Under the pieces are notes generated by a model that saw only the letters and a program-made list of their open reading frames with translations, was not told the origin of the DNA and made no database searches. A DNA stretch of 64,000 bases from Pictodentalium vernedei (lineage: Eukaryota > Mollusca > Scaphopoda > Dentaliida > Dentaliidae): NCBI GenBank assembly GCA_031216915.1, contig CM062296.1, positions 60,501,084 to 60,565,083 of the forward strand. Reading direction: 5' to 3'. Of this stretch, positions 37,601 through 43,649 are shown one piece after another. How positions within the stretch are numbered: the first letter of the stretch is position 1; every line of letters begins with the position of its first letter. A program made the position numbers and the translations under genes.

Positions 37601-40600
37601 GTTAACTTGTGGAGTGCTAACTCTTGGGGACTTAAAGGTTAACTTGTGGAGTGCTAACTTTTGGGGACTTAAAGGTTAACTTGTGGAGTGATAACTTTTG
37701 GAGACTTAAAGGTTAACTTGTGGAGTGATAACTTTTGGGGACTTGAAGGTTAACTTGTGGAGTGCTAACTTTTGGGGACTTAAAGGTTAACTTGTGGAGT
37801 GCTAACTTTTGGGGTCTTAAGGGTTAACTTGTGGAGTGCTAACTTTTGGGGACTTAAAGGTTAACTTGTGGAGTGCTAACTTTTGGGGACTTAAAGGTTA
37901 ACTTGTGGAGTGCTAACTTTTGGGGACTTAAATGATAACATGTGGAGTGCTAACTTTTGGGGACTTAAAGGCTAACATGTGGAGTGATAACTTTTGGGGA
38001 CTTAAAGGTTAACTTGTGGAGTGCTAACTTTTGGGGACTTAAAGGTTAACTTGTGGAGTGCTAACTTTTGGGGACTTAAATGATAACATGTGGAGTGATA
38101 ACTTTTGGGGACTTAAAGGTTAACTTGTGGAGTGCTAACTTTTGGGGACTTAAAGGTTAACATGTGGAGTGATAACTTTTGAAGACTTAAAGGTTAACTT
38201 GTGGAGTGCTAATATTTAGGGACTTAAAGGTTAACTTATGGAGTGCTAACTTTTAGGGACTTAAAGGTTAACTTGTGGAGTGCTAACTTTTGGGGACTCA
38301 AAGGTTAACTTGTGGAGTGCTAACTTTTGGGGACTTAAAGGTTGACTTGTGGAGTGCTAACTTTTGGGGACTTAAAGGTTAACATGTGGAGTGATAACTT
38401 TTGGGGACTTAAAGGTTAACTTGTGGAGTGCTAACTTTGGGGGACTTAAAGGTTAACTTGTGGAGTGCTAACTTTTAGGGACTTAAAGGTTAACTTGTGG
38501 AGTGCTAACTTTTGGGGACTTAAAGGTTAACTTGTGGAGTGCTAACTTTTGGGGACTTAAAGGTTAACTTGTGGGGTGCTAACGTTTGGGGACTTGAAGG
38601 TTAACATGTGGAGTGCTAACTTTTGGGGACTTAAAGGTTAACTTGTGGAGTGATAACGTTTGGAGACTTAAAGGTTAACTTGTGGGGTGCTAACTTTTGG
38701 GGACTTAAAGGTTAACTTGTGGAGTGATAACTTTTGGAGACTTAAAGGTTAACTTGTGGGGTGCTAACTTTTGGGGACTTAAAGGTTAACATGTGGAGTG
38801 CTAACTTTTTCGTGGTGGGGGTTGTTTAAAAGGACATGCATTCAATTCACTAGAGTGGATTCACCGTATACTTAGTTTCGCTTTATGAGATTTTTTCACA
38901 TTTTTACCCAATAACGAATTACTGCTTTCACGGAGGAATGTATCATAGAACTTTGACCAGACCAATCTAATATTATGATATCCAAGAACTTGGCAAGATA
39001 TTTATTTATTTATTGGTGTTTAAGGTCACATACTTATGCACAATGGCTAATCCTGACCGTGACAGTTTTACGGGTGGAGGAAGCCGGAGTACCCGGAGAG
39101 AACCACCGAGCAACGACGAGCAGCTGTCAGCTCTCCAACATCGTAACTCTGAACGCTGCACCGCAGCACAGGCAGGGTTAGATTGATTGAAGACATGCGC
39201 ACCATCGACGTGCAGTACGCCTCAGTACACAGCGTCATCGTGCCCCCATGTAGGCAATCGGGTTGAAGTGTCTTGCCCAAGGACATAACGCGATTGCCGC
39301 AGGTGGGATTCGAACCGATGACCTCTCGGCTTGCAGCTTGTACCTCTACCAACTGAGCCACCGCGCCCCCAGCTTGGCAAGAATGTGATCTGATAATGCT
39401 GTTAACAAGCTCACACTACTCTATTATACACTAAAAGTGGAGAGAATTCCAGGAACGTGTATAAGATACTGCAGTAATGTACAGCATTGTCGCTAGCATT
39501 GTCTGGAAACTTGAAATTTTCTCGCAATGCACTCTTAAGATCAGTTGGGATAAAAATGAACCCAAATCAACTGGGTAGGCTGAATATGAACCCAAAAGAT
39601 CAGAAAGGGACGGAATCGGGAAGCTGATTTCGAATCAAACCGAATAGTAATTTAAGATTTAAAATCGAATTGAATATCGAAGCTTGACGAGACCCTATAC
39701 TGTGATGCAAGGTGATAGGCTATAACTGATAATTCTTTCTCCGCCTACTGCAATAAACCAACATCTTTCGCCGAGGAACAATTGCGCGAGAAAGATATAT
39801 AGCCAGATATCAATCTTGCAAAATCGATATCAGGCCAGCTTTATCACGGTGAAAGATGTTGCTTTATTACACTTTGAAGAGAGTGAATTGCCAATAAGAC
39901 ATTCTACGAAGGCAGAGACTCATTCTGTGAACAAAATAAAATTAAAACCGCAACCAATAGTACACCCCCCCCCCCCCCCCCCCCAAAAAAAAGCAACAAT
40001 CCCAAAACAAACAAAACCCCATAAACAGGAGAAACCAAGAGACAAAAAGTTGATGTCACACTTCAACTCAAGAGACTTATCAGACAGTACAGTTAAAACT
40101 AGAAGTCCTGTCACGAATAGTGTGCTTATATAGGCTTAATTGCGCGTTGGAATTGCGCGCAATTTCCATATCGAATTGCATCCAAAGCACGGCAGGTTCT
40201 CTTGGTTACTCATAGCAAACACATGCAATGTTTCTGCCGATGAACCTCCGGGTTACCCAGAGGTCCATTGGCTGAAACATTGCTTGTGCACAGGCCATAT
40301 GTACATAATTTGATAGCTTTACTTGGACCATAACACGTACATTAACGCGCATATCATTGTGCTATTTGTGCGCATTTCATGACAGGACTTCTAGTTTTAA
40401 CTGTACGTCTCCTGAGTTTCAATGTGTTCTATGTGCCAGTAGGCTGCCAGTAGGCACATAGAACACATTGAAACTCAAGAGACAAGTAGGAATTCGGTTC
40501 GTCTGAACTTTTTCGTCAGCGCCTTCACTGTTCAGGACGGACCATGAGGCTAGAAAGAACTGGTGAAAAACGTCCAGGCGGTGTTGTATTGCCTTCGTTG

Positions 40601-41730
40601 AGCTGGCGTAATTCCCTCTGTGTACGGAACAACACCACATGGTTTAGCTGGGAATTAAAAAAAATGTTTGGGCAAGAATTAAAATTACTCGAGTTGGAAG
40701 CACGTTCAACATATATATTTACATGCATGTAATGAATATTATTTAATCCACCAGTGTGTCCTTTGGTCTTGTCTCCATGTTTTGTGGTTTGATTTGTTTT
40801 GTCATGTATCCCCTGTTTGGTGTAAGACAATAAAAGTATTGTTTTGTATTGTATTGGTTAGGAAGTGGGGAGTGGAGGCGGGCTTATGTGCATTCATGTT
40901 CGGAATCCTTAAAATTGTTTCACGAACTCTCAGACTGATAATTTTGGGACCATTTTTCTATAGCTATTCCTTCAACTTTCTGATTACTTGAGCCTTCAAA
41001 AGGTACTCCGTGTTCTCAAATTATCCTGAAAAGTTATTTTCCCCGGATAACACACCGAACCTTCACCTATGTAGGCTACGCACACCTTACCCAGACTTGG
41101 TGGTGTGGAGAGACGGACAAAATAGTTTGTCACACCTCCACTGAGTCTGGTTACGCCCCATCATCTGAAACTTTGCTTGTACTTTTTTGAATTTTATCAT
41201 ACACTTTGCGGGTAACAATCTGGTAAGTCGAGTACATTAGAGGATAACTCGGAATCTTCTCTTTATATAACATTGATGATACCAGGCACTGGAAATGGGT
41301 CTTGGATAAGCCTTTACTTGCTGTAATAGATGTTAAACCTTTACCACATGTAACGTCCATGTAGTGCCAGTGCTCTCAACATTTTAATTTCATTATTATT
41401 TTCGTTTTTTTTTTTTTGCCCCTAAAACATAACTTATGACACCCTCTTTGGAACGGGCTCCTGGAGCTCGTTCCAACGAGGGCGGCATAGGCTATGTTTT
41501 CTAGCCAATAAACGAAATTGCTTTAATTATTCAAGAAATCTTTTTCCTATAAGTGTGTATCCCCATCCCCACATCGATCGCGTTACGTAATGAGTCAAAG
41601 GTGGTATGATGAACAAAATAAAAATAAATAGATTTTTATTGACGTCTTCCTGTAACGTATCGGAGATGGTAGTGAAAATCGGTAGACAATTCGGTTTTAT
41701 AGCTAGAGTGCTAGCATAACTTCACAGTTA

Positions 41731-41801
<71 letters not shown>

Positions 41802-41857
41802 ACGTTTTGTTTTCAATCTGGTAAGTTTGTTTTGTCGGCATCATAATAAAATGATTG

Positions 41858-41916
<59 letters not shown>

Positions 41917-42078
41917 TCTTTATTTCAGACACAGTGGTCCACAGAACACATAAAACGAACATACAAAAAAATATATAGATCTATTTAAATTAATTAATTA
42001 GAAAATTTGAAACTTACCTTGAGTTTTAAGGAAACAGCACGAAAAAACAATAAAAATGATCGAAAATTTCTGATTCAT
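7853..42078 (-). CDS. Secreted SUEL-lectin/CUB protein, five-exon gene (whole model)
   Basis: Five exons on the minus strand (42078-42018, 35230-34904, 28466-28303, 11630-11396, 8421-7853) join with matching phases 1, 1, 0 and 1, giving 1356 nt and 451 residues plus stop. All introns are GT-AG with pyrimidine tracts before the acceptors. Domains: signal peptide about 1-20, SUEL lectin about 48-128, CUB about 131-263, low-complexity tail to 451. SUEL domains bind galactose or rhamnose sugars; CUB domains mediate extracellular protein contacts. The product is therefore probably an extracellular carbohydrate-binding or matrix protein; this role is inferred. There is no transmembrane segment. Introns are about 3.0, 16.7, 6.4 and 6.8 kb and full of repeats. 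I recognise the domains, not a named orthologue. Transcript data could add exons or change the last one. Confidence 0.8.
8608..8856. mobile_element. piggyBac-type MITE family A in intron 4
   Basis: Ends are TTAACATTACCCAACG and TTTGGTAAAGAGTTAA, with the palindromic core GAACGAGCTCG at its centre. It lies about 190 bases from the acceptor of exon 5 of the lectin gene. Confidence 0.75.
9415..9520. mobile_element. piggyBac-type MITE family A, core only
   Basis: Only the inner palindrome (AAAACATAGGATATGACCCC and its complement) remains; TTAA ends are absent. It abuts the decayed CUB-like exon at 9530. Confidence 0.6.
9530..9715 (+). pseudogene. Decayed copy of the plus-strand CUB-like exon
   Basis: The stretch aligns by eye with 33985-34205, sharing CTAATTAGAAGCA, a CAGTCATTAAGAA-like run and ATTAATGGAAAG. 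Reading the matching frame gives KLIRSS followed at once by a stop codon, so it is not functional. A 5S-type SINE sits directly after the shared GGAAAG, and a piggyBac-type MITE core lies just upstream where the other copy has a different hairpin. Confidence 0.45.
9720..10062 (+). mobile_element. 5S rRNA-derived SINE, plus strand
   Basis: The head GGCGCGGTGGCGTCGCGG is followed by CAGATCACCGAAGATAAGC and TCGGATGGGTGACC (5S boxes), then TTGGGCAAGGCACTTAACCC and the shared body to CCCGTAAAACTGTCACCG. It lies directly after the decayed CUB-like exon. Confidence 0.78.
10097..10163 (-). mobile_element. 5S-type SINE head fragment at the edge of a duplicated segment
   Basis: The minus strand reads the 5S-derived head only. 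Downstream sequence (10164-10694) is the same as that following the SINE at 7221, so this fragment was carried by a segment duplication and did not insert by itself. Confidence 0.65.
10098..10694 (+). repeat. 600-bp duplicated segment, copy 2
   Basis: Direct copy of 7163-7783, with a small deletion near 10580 and an AAAT/TAAA tract at the right end. It contains the SINE-head fragment at its left edge. Confidence 0.75.
10636..10694. repeat. (TAAA)n microsatellite
   Basis: About 14 units of TAAA, at the right edge of the second duplicated segment. Confidence 0.9.
11396..11630 (-). CDS. SUEL/CUB gene exon 4: second half of CUB domain
   Basis: The exon encodes residues 185-263, bounded by acceptor CTACTTTCAG| and donor GAAG|GTAAGA. 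DCGNELVTLEG (196-206) matches the third-cysteine strand of CUB, REFCG (219-223) the fourth cysteine, and RRGFLAHVE (270s of a typical CUB; here 254-262) the final G-F-x-A-x-Y-like strand, with His/Val in place of Tyr. Two Asn-x-Ser/Thr positions could be glycosylated. The C-cysteine spacing of 25 residues is typical. Confidence 0.82.
11681..11742. repeat. Small hairpin next to exon 4
   Basis: TTATTCGAAATTCGTTATCA pairs with TGATAACGAATGTTGAATAA, starting 50 bases upstream of the exon 4 acceptor. Confidence 0.7.
13696..13873. mobile_element. piggyBac-type MITE family B, internally shortened
   Basis: TTAA ends and the left GGAATCGGCC arm are present, but the central palindrome is partly deleted (178 bases instead of about 230). 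A tRNA-type SINE begins immediately to the right. Confidence 0.7.
13874..14203 (+). mobile_element. tRNA-derived SINE, B-box region deleted
   Basis: The head GTGGCTGAGTTGGCAGAGG (A box) joins TCCTTGGGCAAGACACTTCA without the B-box segment. The body runs to the tail ACACCAATAAATAAATAA. Confidence 0.72.
14211..14342. mobile_element. piggyBac-type MITE family A, right half
   Basis: The right arm (ATGAGCTCATTCCAATG through GGCTAAAGGGTTAA) is present and the left arm is lost next to a SINE tail. Confidence 0.6.
14980..15320 (-). mobile_element. tRNA-derived SINE with 10-bp target duplication
   Basis: CTATGAATGT flanks it (14970-14979 and 15321-15330). The B box reads GTTCGAATCC on the minus strand. 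It interrupts an older repeat related to 11970-13500. Confidence 0.8.
15498..16940. repeat. 237-bp tandem array, about six units
   Basis: Units begin near 15498, 15721, 15952, 16190, 16427, 16664 and 16901, marked by GGAATGCTTTAGGGGGTC. The left units are diverged and the right four are very similar. Each unit contains TGACCTCCGTGACCTTGACC and GAGATATGAGCGTGACCCAC. Open frames inside are by-products of the repeat period. Lies in intron 3. Confidence 0.88.
17565..17722. repeat. Hairpin element
   Basis: AAGAATTGAATGCAATTTTT and its complement form 75-base arms around GAATCCCTTCAGGATTC. Confidence 0.72.
17946..18529. mobile_element. hAT-like non-autonomous element carrying a nested family B MITE
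   Basis: Ends TAGGGCTGCACGGTATATCG and CGATATTCAAAAC...GTGCAGCCCTA are inverted repeats. A family B piggyBac-type MITE occupies 18112-18362. The element is a relative of 30832-31399, which has a clear 8-bp target duplication. Here the flanks (CAATTCTG and ATTGGACA) no longer match. Confidence 0.65.
18112..18362. mobile_element. piggyBac-type MITE family B nested in the hAT-like element
   Basis: ATTATCCCTTTATCCAAGG to GGGTAAAGG with an intact GAGCTCGTTGAGCTCG core. The right TTAA is missing at the same place as in the other hAT-like copy. Confidence 0.65.
19156..19236. repeat. Hairpin element adjoining a MITE
   Basis: GGAGAAAAATACATATTTTG pairs with AAAATGTGCATTTTTCTCC; loop near TTAACAATTGTGTTAA. 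Confidence 0.68.
19235..19489. mobile_element. piggyBac-type MITE family A, full length
   Basis: Ends TTAATCCTTTACCCAACG and AGGTAAAGTGTTAA, palindromic core at 19358-19380. An unrelated hairpin (19156-19236) ends at its left TTAA. Confidence 0.75.
20012..20312 (+). mobile_element. 5S rRNA-derived SINE, 3' truncated
   Basis: The 5S-like head (GATCAACGAAGTTGAGCAAC, then CTCGGATGGGTGGCCGTC) and the TTGGGCAAGGCACTTAACCC core are present. The body stops near GTTGGGGAGCTGGCAGCTGC, before the tail. Confidence 0.75.
20313..20808. other. No gene recognised
   Basis: AT-rich intron 3 sequence. A weak inverted match (CTGTGTACACAATC / ATGTTGTGTACA) lies at 20350-20415. Confidence 0.5.
20809..21562. mobile_element. 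Inverted-repeat element with G-run/C-run ends
   Basis: A long G run followed by CACTAAAAATTTGCAAGACG at left pairs with CACGTCACATCTTGCAAATT plus a C run at right. The 700-base interior shows no convincing gene. Confidence 0.55.
21563..22930. other. No gene recognised; diffuse low-copy repeats
   Basis: Intron 3 sequence with one small hairpin (22085-22145). From 22700 to 24080 short motifs such as TAGGAGC, GTATAGGAG and GAGCATGAAGG recur irregularly, like a decayed minisatellite. Confidence 0.4.
22085..22145. repeat. Small hairpin, GAGAGTGCC family
   Basis: AAATTATTGGAGAGTGCC pairs with GGCACTCTCCAATAATTT. The same core is found inside the hAT-like element at 56250-56315. Confidence 0.65.
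22936..23286 (+). mobile_element. Double-hairpin element E, copy 2
   Basis: Hairpin centred near 23018 (AGACCGAAGGTC) and hairpin TGCAATACGGAAGTCCGTAT near 23225, with ACCCAAGCACCTACTGACC between. Inverted copy of 5283-5646. Confidence 0.68.
23565..23814. mobile_element. piggyBac-type MITE family A, best-preserved copy
   Basis: The 250-base copy has TTAACCCTTTACCCAACG and TTAGGTAAAGGGTTAA ends and near-perfect arms. It is the best candidate for the family consensus in this window. Confidence 0.82.
24431..24640. repeat. Fragment related to the arm of the 50.7-kb element
   Basis: CTAACAACACGCGCTGCACA, CCACCCATCACCATGAAGTC and a GATCCCCCAA block echo the right arm at 52180-52340, decayed. Confidence 0.45.
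24661..24908. mobile_element. MITE family D, second copy
   Basis: GTGAACTGGTCACTTCCATG to GACCAGTCCACGTTGG, centred on GAAGCACCCGGTACAGCC. Same AATAATATTAGATTCCAAAC block as the other copies. Confidence 0.68.
25266..25939 (+). mobile_element. Hairpin-headed element N, copy 1
   Basis: A near-perfect hairpin (25266-25417, arms ATACCCATAGCAGCTT with AAGCTACTTTGGGTAT) is followed by a 520-base body from TTTATACCATG to CATGGTATAAAT. No open frame of note. A hAT-like element inserted at the right end. Confidence 0.65.
25940..26472. mobile_element. hAT-like non-autonomous element with 8-bp target duplication GTATAAAT
   Basis: Ends TAGGGCTGTCACGATTAATC and ATGACAGCCCTA, flanked by GTATAAAT at 25932-25939 and 26473-26480. 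A near-perfect hairpin fills the centre (about 26147-26296). It inserted at the very end of a hairpin-headed element (25266-25939). Confidence 0.78.
26816..27451 (+). mobile_element. Hairpin-headed element N2, copy 1
   Basis: A GGCCGGTATTCAG/TGATTACCGGCC hairpin (about 26850-26943), then a body from TTTATACCATGCTC to GCATGACATAAAT. The body shares GCAGTACTACCGGCAG-type blocks with copy N. Same structure, different hairpin. Confidence 0.65.
27535..27810 (+). mobile_element. tRNA-derived SINE, diverged head
   Basis: GGTTCGATCCC (B box) precedes TCCTTGGGCAAGGCGC and the shared body to CCGTAAAACTGTC. The A-box side is unlike the other copies, so it may be a separate subfamily. Confidence 0.6.
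27822..28042. mobile_element. piggyBac-type MITE family B, full length
   Basis: Ends TTAACCCTTTACCCAACG and GGGTAAAGGGTTAA, core GAGCTCGTCGAGCTCG. Lies 260 bases downstream of lectin exon 3 on that gene's complementary strand, i.e. within intron 3. Confidence 0.78.
28303..28466 (-). CDS. SUEL/CUB gene exon 3: first half of CUB domain
   Basis: The exon encodes residues 130-184. The acceptor follows a strong pyrimidine tract (TTTTCTACGCAG|) and the donor is TTGGAG|GTAAGA. Its 164 nt change phase from 1 to 0, exactly what is needed between the SUEL exon and exon 4. The CUB pattern is visible: Cys137, then FILSSPNKFIP, the segment LVCDCVMR where CUB domains usually have C-x-W-x-I, then VGLKFKYLE, the usual hydrophobic strand. 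The canonical Trp is absent, so this is a divergent CUB. Confidence 0.8.
28669..28757. repeat. Small hairpin
   Basis: AACTATCTTCCAACCCGAAG pairs with CTTCGGGTTGGAAGATGGTT. Confidence 0.65.
28757..30810. other. No gene confidently recognised
   Basis: Intron 2 sequence. A plus-strand frame of 91 codons (29015-29290) starts MDNLHSEHF but has no family match, repeats or splice support. At 29550-29640 a minus-strand GTTAGCTCAGTCGGTATG resembles a tRNA A box without a proper B box, perhaps an old SINE of another family. Confidence 0.4.
30832..31399. mobile_element. hAT-like non-autonomous element with 8-bp target duplication GTCACTTA
   Basis: The ends are TAGGCCTGCACGGTATATCG and GTGCAGCTCTA, flanked by GTCACTTA at 30824-30831 and 31400-31407. 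Eight-base duplications are typical of hAT transposons. The target is a unit of the 67-bp array that continues to the right. A family B MITE is nested at 30999-31230. Confidence 0.78.
30999..31230. mobile_element. piggyBac-type MITE family B nested in the hAT-like element (second copy)
   Basis: ATTATCCCTTTACCCAAGG to TTGGGTAAAGG. The boundaries with the hAT-like sequence match those of 18112-18362, so the insertion predates spread of this hAT-like family. Confidence 0.65.
31400..32662. repeat. 67-bp tandem array, about 19 units
   Basis: The unit reads ATCGCCATGTTACTTACAGC, ACCATGTATGTTCGGATGTA, GTACTCGCTCCAGTAATGAG, CGAGTAT. The last part forms a hairpin (ACTCGCTC with GAGCGAGT). A first partial unit (30811-30831) lies left of the hAT-like element inserted in the array. 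Lies in intron 2. Confidence 0.92.
32862..33114. mobile_element. MITE family D, third copy, flanked by 37-bp direct repeats
   Basis: GTACAGTACAGTGGATTGGT and ACCAATCCACGGCGACTGTA form the ends. Outside, CAGTTACCATTTTATCAT and AATGACCCGTG occur on both sides (32836-32865 and 33135-33165), longer than a normal target duplication. Confidence 0.7.
33166..33890. other. No gene recognised
   Basis: Intron 2 sequence, AT-rich, no repeats or convincing frames seen. Confidence 0.45.
33891..33990. repeat. Imperfect hairpin upstream of the CUB-like fragment
   Basis: TCAAGTTTCCTTTTGCTATT pairs with a AAAAGTTATGAAAGGAAACTT-like arm, loop CTCTCGGGG. It obscures the 5' boundary of the first CUB-like exon. 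Confidence 0.6.
33973..34413 (+). CDS. CUB-like two-exon fragment, plus strand, inside intron 2 of the lectin gene
   Basis: Two exons can be read: about 33973-34098, donor CTCT|GTTAAG, and 34181-34413 after acceptor ATTTCCTAG|, joined at phase 1 across an 82-base intron. The first gives GKLIRSNFVTDNP and EVYTLAL, like the first half of a CUB domain. The second gives VCIIYLDA, RKRC and a closing LIFYM strand, like the second half, then stops at 34411-34413. The intron lies close to, but not at, the split in the minus-strand CUB gene. The upstream exon boundary is hidden in a hairpin (33891-33990). A decayed copy lies at 9530-9715. It could be a small gene or a pseudogene. Confidence 0.35.
34439..34890. 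repeat. Hairpin element between 80-bp direct repeats
   Basis: GGGAGCTAACTTTCC and the following 70 bases recur at 34441 and 34806. Between them lies a foldback (ACATGGAGAGTG with CACTCTCCACGT) whose core is CCTCCGGGTTTAACCCGGAG. A related block, inverted, occurs at 9036-9078. Confidence 0.6.
34904..35230 (-). CDS. SUEL/CUB gene exon 2: SUEL (Gal_Lectin) domain
   Basis: The exon encodes residues 21-130, bounded by acceptor TTTTCAG| and donor CCAG|GTAGGT (phase 1 on both sides). The SUEL signature is visible: LTCP at 53-56 followed by VIRIS (60-64), Cys 76 and 83, ACNGKTSC at 95-102, Cys 114 and a closing FQC (125-127). The length of about 80 residues is normal for one domain. The usual aromatic/Gly stretch after VIRI is replaced by SSVKGLMNIH, and the DPC-type segment by MRECMRI, so sugar preference may differ from typical rhamnose-binding lectins. 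Residues 22-47 form a Gly/Glu-rich linker with Cys 29. Confidence 0.88.
36108..36208. repeat. Hairpin with telomere-like loop (TTAGGG)
   Basis: CTGAGAGAAAATACCCAGG and its complement flank GTTAGGGTTAGGGTTA (36149-36164). Outer arms extend to ATTTGATGAAAC and CATCAAATGA. Confidence 0.7.
36251..36402 (-). mobile_element. tRNA-derived SINE, head half
   Basis: A well-preserved head (CTCAGTTGGTAGAGGTGCAG, GGTTCGAATCTC) and the TTGGGCAAAACGC core on the minus strand; the tail half is missing. Confidence 0.72.
36546..36755. mobile_element. piggyBac-type MITE family B, decayed
   Basis: AACCTTTTACCTAACGAATC at the left and ATGCGTTGGACTAGC at the right are recognisable; the central palindrome is partly deleted. 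Confidence 0.5.
37108..38809. repeat. 37-bp tandem array, 46 units
   Basis: The unit is GGGGACTTAAAGGTTAACTT followed by GTGGAGTGCTAACTTTT. The span of 1702 bases is exactly 46 x 37. Units are mostly of two types, CTTGTGGAGTGCT and CATGTGGAGTGAT. Units are contiguous with no spacers. Lies in intron 1. Confidence 0.93.
38999..39372 (-). mobile_element. tRNA-derived SINE, full length with target duplication
   Basis: CTTGGCAAGA is repeated at 38989-38998 and 39373-39382. Head, core, body and TTTA tail are all present. Very similar to 42777-43149. Confidence 0.85.
39383..40079. other. No gene recognised; short C run
   Basis: Intron 1 sequence with a half copy of the CCCAAATCAACTGGG hairpin (39540-39600) and a C run at 39965-39983. 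Confidence 0.45.
40080..40410. repeat. Nested hairpin element
   Basis: Outer arms ACAGTTAAAACTAGAAGTCC (about 40089) and GGACTTCTAGTTTTAACTGT (40385) enclose an inner hairpin at 40221-40287 whose core resembles that at 34638-34700. Confidence 0.65.
40403..40492. mobile_element. Small hairpin family I, copy 1
   Basis: GTCTCCTGAGTTTCAATGTG and CACATTGAAACTCAAGAGAC arms around a short GCCAGTAGGC loop. Confidence 0.65.
41335..41592. mobile_element. piggyBac-type MITE family A, decayed
   Basis: Arms and core (GGAACGGGCTCCTGGAGCTCG) are recognisable but mutated, and the terminal TTAA is lost. It lies in intron 1. Confidence 0.5.
41729..41802. repeat. (TAAA)n microsatellite
   Basis: About 18 units of TAAA within intron 1 of the lectin gene. 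Confidence 0.9.
41861..41916. repeat. (AAT)n microsatellite
   Basis: About 18 units of AAT, roughly 100 bases from exon 1 of the lectin gene. Confidence 0.9.
42018..42078 (-). CDS. SUEL/CUB gene exon 1: signal peptide
   Basis: The exon encodes residues 1-20 plus one base. It starts MNQKFSIIFIVFSCC, a short polar start followed by a hydrophobic core and Cys/Lys/Thr/Gln, as in a cleavable secretion signal. The donor is CAAG|GTAAGT, phase 1, which fits the SUEL exon. The ATG at 42078-42076 is chosen because it sits just before the hydrophobic core. The frame stays open upstream for about 70 codons, so a longer 5' end cannot be excluded. Confidence 0.75.
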
Positions 42079-42776
42079 CGATAAAAAATATAAATACACT
42101 GTAGAGAATCCAGTTTTCACGCTCTTCTCTTTTGTTAAGGAAATGCTCGATTTCAGAGAAGTAAGTTTGGGCACATACACACACAAGCGGTTCAAACAGA
42201 AGAGAATACAACTATACAGAAATGTGACAAATTGGGAGGTGACAAAATGTATTAAGGTGCGTATCCGAGTGACTTTCGATGGATGGCCCAATCCTTCGTA
42301 TTACAAGTGATAAGTATATGATTAATTAGTATAAATCACTCAACAATACCCATGATGCTATCCGGGATATGTATAGTACATCTTTTCTCTGCACTCATTG
42401 TCAAACAAAAGACATCAATTTTATGGTCTATATTGTCATCTCATTCATCAATGTCTGACAGGACATTATAACAATAAAACAAAGTCCATTATAGATATAT
42501 ATCAAAAACAAAAATATCAGAACTATAGCGAACAATCAAAACCAAAACTTCAATTTAAACGCGTCTGGGGCGTAGCTTGGTAAAGTCCGGGTTCCTTTCT
42601 GTTCGTTGCACTGGCTTGGTGTTTTTTTTTTGAATTCGCATTGGTAAGTGTAATGGGGTCTGAGGCGCTTCACTCGCCCTCTTCTCCCATTTTGTAGAGG
42701 GCTTTCTTGAATTTTTGACCCGTGACCTTAAATAGATTGAAAATAAAATCAAAGATTCTTTTCTTTCTTTGACTAT

Positions 42777-43149
42777 TTATTTATTTATTTATTGGTGTTT
42801 AAGGTCACATACTTATGCACAATGGCTAATCATGACCGTGAAAGTTTTACGGGTGGAGGAAGCCGGAGTACCCGGAGAGAACCACAGAGCAACGACGAGC
42901 AGCTGTCAGCTCTCCAACATCGTAACTCTGAACTCTGCACCGCAGCACAGGCAGGGTCAGATTGGTTGAAGACATGTGCACCATCGACGTGCAGTATGCC
43001 TTAGTACACGGCGTCATCGTGCCCCCATGTAGGCAATCGGGGTGAAGTGTCTTGCCCAAGGACACAACGCGGTTGCCGCAGGTGGGATTCGAACCGAGGA
43101 CCTCTCGACTTGCAGCCTGCACCTCTACCAACTGAGCCACCGCGCCCTC
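42777..43149 (-). mobile_element. tRNA-derived SINE, full length with 15-bp target duplication
   Basis: TCTTTCTTTGACTAT occurs at 42762-42776 and 43150-43164. All parts are well preserved, suggesting a recent insertion. Confidence 0.86.
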
Positions 43150-43185
43150 TCTTTCTTTGACTATATATTTGTCTAACGTATGAAC

Positions 43186-43640
43186 CAGCGGTGGCGCCAG
43201 GACTTCCCAGACGCGCGGGGGTGGGGGGGGGGGGGGGGGGGGGGGGGGGCTATGGTCTCCGACAAGCGGGCTAGAGAAAAGTTCGCGGACCCACCGAGGC
43301 GACCATTGGCCCGGTGGGAGAAACTAACTTTTGTTTTAATTGGGAAACAGTCGCAATATCCTTGACTCCACAGGCTTTGGGAGCGTCAAAACGAATCGCC
43401 AAATATCGCGATATTTAAATCGAAAAGTTATGTCAAAAACGGTAAATATGGACAGCCATGTCAACATTAACTTAAATATCTGAAGATATCTTCAAATATT
43501 TGAGTTTATGTTAATAAGGTTCCCTGACGAATTTGGCCGATTATCAAGACCGAAGGAAAGGGGGAGGAGGGGGAGATAACCCCTGCATCCCTCTACTGAT
43601 ACCCCCCCCCCCCCCCCCCCCCCCCCTTCCGCTGGCGCCA
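43186..43640. mobile_element. Element with GTGGCGCCAG ends and long G/C runs
   Basis: Left CAGCGGTGGCGCCAGGAC followed by about 36 G-rich bases; right a 26-base C run followed by CTTCCGCTGGCGCCAC. The termini pair. The interior has no gene. Confidence 0.5.
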
Positions 43641-43649
43641 CACTTGGTA

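Noticed and set aside
37108-38809. CRISPR-like regular array (37-bp period)
   Set aside because: Units are contiguous and all alike, with no unique spacers, and the sequence is animal DNA. It is a minisatellite.
43213-43250. G-rich runs as coding Gly-rich protein
   Set aside because: Homopolymer runs only; frames on either side are short and inconsistent.
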